From Paludibacteraceae bacterium (lineage in GTDB: Bacteria > Bacteroidota > Bacteroidia > Bacteroidales > Paludibacteraceae): 64,000 bases of DNA. The stretch spans positions 248,001-312,000 of the forward strand of contig JAQVJY010000001.1 of the NCBI GenBank assembly GCA_028694915.1, in the 5' to 3' direction. The notes under the pieces are model-generated. The model did no database searches. It saw only the letters and a program-made list of their open reading frames with translations, and was not told where the DNA came from. A program made the position numbers and the translations under genes. Positions 63,190-64,000 of the stretch are shown in pieces (position 1 is the first letter of the stretch; each line of letters begins with the position of its first letter).

Positions 63190-63417
63190 TCTATTATTGA
63201 CTGTGTGAGTTGCCGTTTGTTGTTACTTCAAGTATCATGGTTCGAGTGCGTTAGTTTATCGTATTGGAGAGGTTCTGTTATTTGAGTGTTTTTTATTTCG
63301 GAAAACTTTTTCACAATGTTGATAAATTAAAATCTTTATAATCAAGCAATTAAAAAATATTCTGGAAAACATTGTAAAAAATAAACTTACTCTATTGTTT
63401 TATTTTGGAAATAGTTG

Positions 63418-63425
63418 TAATATTG
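63418..63425 (+). promoter_or_regulatory. Possible -7 promoter element of the ribonucleotide reductase gene
   Basis: TAATATTG followed by C, with ATTG 20 bases upstream; a weaker match to the consensus than others in the window, similar to the element before the TonB receptor at 11537. Confidence 0.4.
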
Positions 63426-63504
63426 CAAAGAGGTTCTGTTCGACGCGAAACCCTTAAAAATCGTGAAAATATCATTTATAATTTATATTAAAAGTTTACT
63501 ATCG

Positions 63505-64000
63505 TGAAAAAACAAATTTTCTCAGAAGAAGAGGCAAAAAAAGCTTCGTGTGATTATTTTGGAGGCGATGAATTAGCTGCACAAGTTTGGGTGAATAAGT
63601 ATGCTCTGAAAGATTCAGAACAAAACTTATACGAACGTACGCCCGATGACATGCACTGGCGTTTGGCTAACGAAATTGCACGTATCGAACACAAGTACCC
63701 AAATCCATTATCAGGAGAGGATGTTTTTGAGTTACTTAGAGACTTTAAGTACATCGTACCAGCAGGTAGCCCTATGACCGGTATTGGTAACAATCATCAA
63801 GTATCTTCATTGTCGAACTGTTTTGTTATTGGTATAGATGGCGACGCTGACTCGTATGGTGCTATTATCAAATTGGATGAAGAACAAGTGCAATTGATGA
63901 AACGCCGTGGTGGTGTTGGTCACGATTTATCTCAAATTCGTCCAGAAGGTTCGCCCGTAAAGAACTCTGCGCTCACGTCTACGGGCATTGTTCCTTTTAT
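63505..64000 (+). CDS. nrdJ: Adenosylcobalamin-dependent (class II) ribonucleotide reductase, N-terminal part
   Basis: The first ~165 residues of a gene that continues past the window. It starts with GTG at 63505; stops precede in frame. The sequence WVNKYALKDSEQNLYERTPD, then DMHWRLANEIARIE, FKYIVPAGSPMTGIGNN, SSLSNCFVIG and MKRRGGVGHDLSQIRPEGSP are characteristic of class II RNR of Bacteroidota, with the conserved Cys in SNCFV. The enzyme reduces ribonucleotides with B12, independent of oxygen, for DNA synthesis. The catalytic Cys-Glu-Asn region and the C-terminal Cys pair lie outside. Confidence 0.92.

Larger units (their letters stand above)
63135..63504. other. Long leader region before the ribonucleotide reductase gene
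   Basis: 370 bases: the tkt terminator, a 12-bp direct repeat AGAGGTTCTGTT (63268-63279 and 63429-63440), a spaced inverted repeat TTTTTCACAATGTT / AACATTGTAAAAAA (63307-63320, 63368-63381) with a TTATCAACA-type site overlapping its left arm, and a TAATATTG -7-like element (63418-63425). No gene and no recognisable cobalamin riboswitch. Confidence 0.6.

Noticed and set aside
63190..63504. Cobalamin riboswitch before the B12-dependent reductase gene
   Set aside because: No B12-box-like sequence or typical multi-arm structure could be found by eye.
1..64000. CRISPR arrays, insertion sequences, prophage, rRNA operons
   Set aside because: No regularly spaced repeats, transposase or integrase motifs, phage genes or rRNA sequence were found.

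Overview
The window looks like a chromosomal segment of a Bacteroidota bacterium, most likely order Bacteroidales. The evidence is an AT-rich genome, Bacteroidota-type promoters (TTTG, about 19-20 bases, then TAnnTTTG) before many genes, almost no Shine-Dalgarno sequences, SusC-type TonB receptor architecture, a type IX secretion (T9SS) C-terminal sorting domain, and Bacteroidota-style LptD, DnaA and FtsK-LolA neighbourhoods. A Paludibacter-like relative is possible, but that is only inference. I see no insertion sequence, prophage, rRNA operon or CRISPR array.

Layout. 1-2805: the 3' end of folC, two identical tRNA-Val genes, folB and trigger factor. 2998-7337: an rluB-like pseudouridine synthase with a large RGG-like N-terminal tail, then manA and a phosphohexomutase. 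7410-7676: a candidate 6S RNA gene with its own promoter and terminators. 7693-10189: dipeptidase PepD and a YhcC-type radical SAM protein. 10236-17975: a group of five exported proteins (EEP-fold nuclease, TonB-dependent receptor, DUF5689 lipoprotein, DUF6359-like lipoprotein, NUC1-type nuclease lipoprotein) that reads as a nucleic-acid scavenging system without SusD. 18127-27664: aminopeptidase P, a lipid kinase, aroC, slyD, then envelope genes lptD, amidase and an MCE protein. 28071-30632: dnaA, miaA and tRNA-Pro. 30675-36145: a LuxR-type regulator divergent from a three-gene run coding for a T9SS cargo, an outer-membrane barrel and a membrane acyltransferase. 36216-43350: rfbD, a Trk/Ktr potassium system, tadA, ftsK and a LolA-like gene. 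43416-46350 (minus): MFS transporter, RsmI-like methylase, fabG. 46658-49287: a low-complexity exported protein and a FadL-type porin. 49337-52855 (minus): Lrp/AsnC regulator, TPR protein, dedA, aroE. 53140-61029: nucleotidyltransferase, galE, nrnA-like DHH phosphatase, apgM-type phosphoglycerate mutase, lysS and a MuiA-family protein carrying an embedded TonB-plug-like domain. 61119-64000: transketolase and the start of a B12-dependent ribonucleotide reductase.

Most of the window is housekeeping and cell-envelope biology. The most interesting parts are the putative nucleic-acid uptake locus, the MuiA/plug fusion, the candidate 6S RNA, the T9SS cargo/barrel/acyltransferase unit with its LuxR regulator, and the RGG-tailed pseudouridine synthase. 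Promoter positions also move several gene starts downstream of the longest open frame. All functional calls come from reading motifs by eye; no database search was run.
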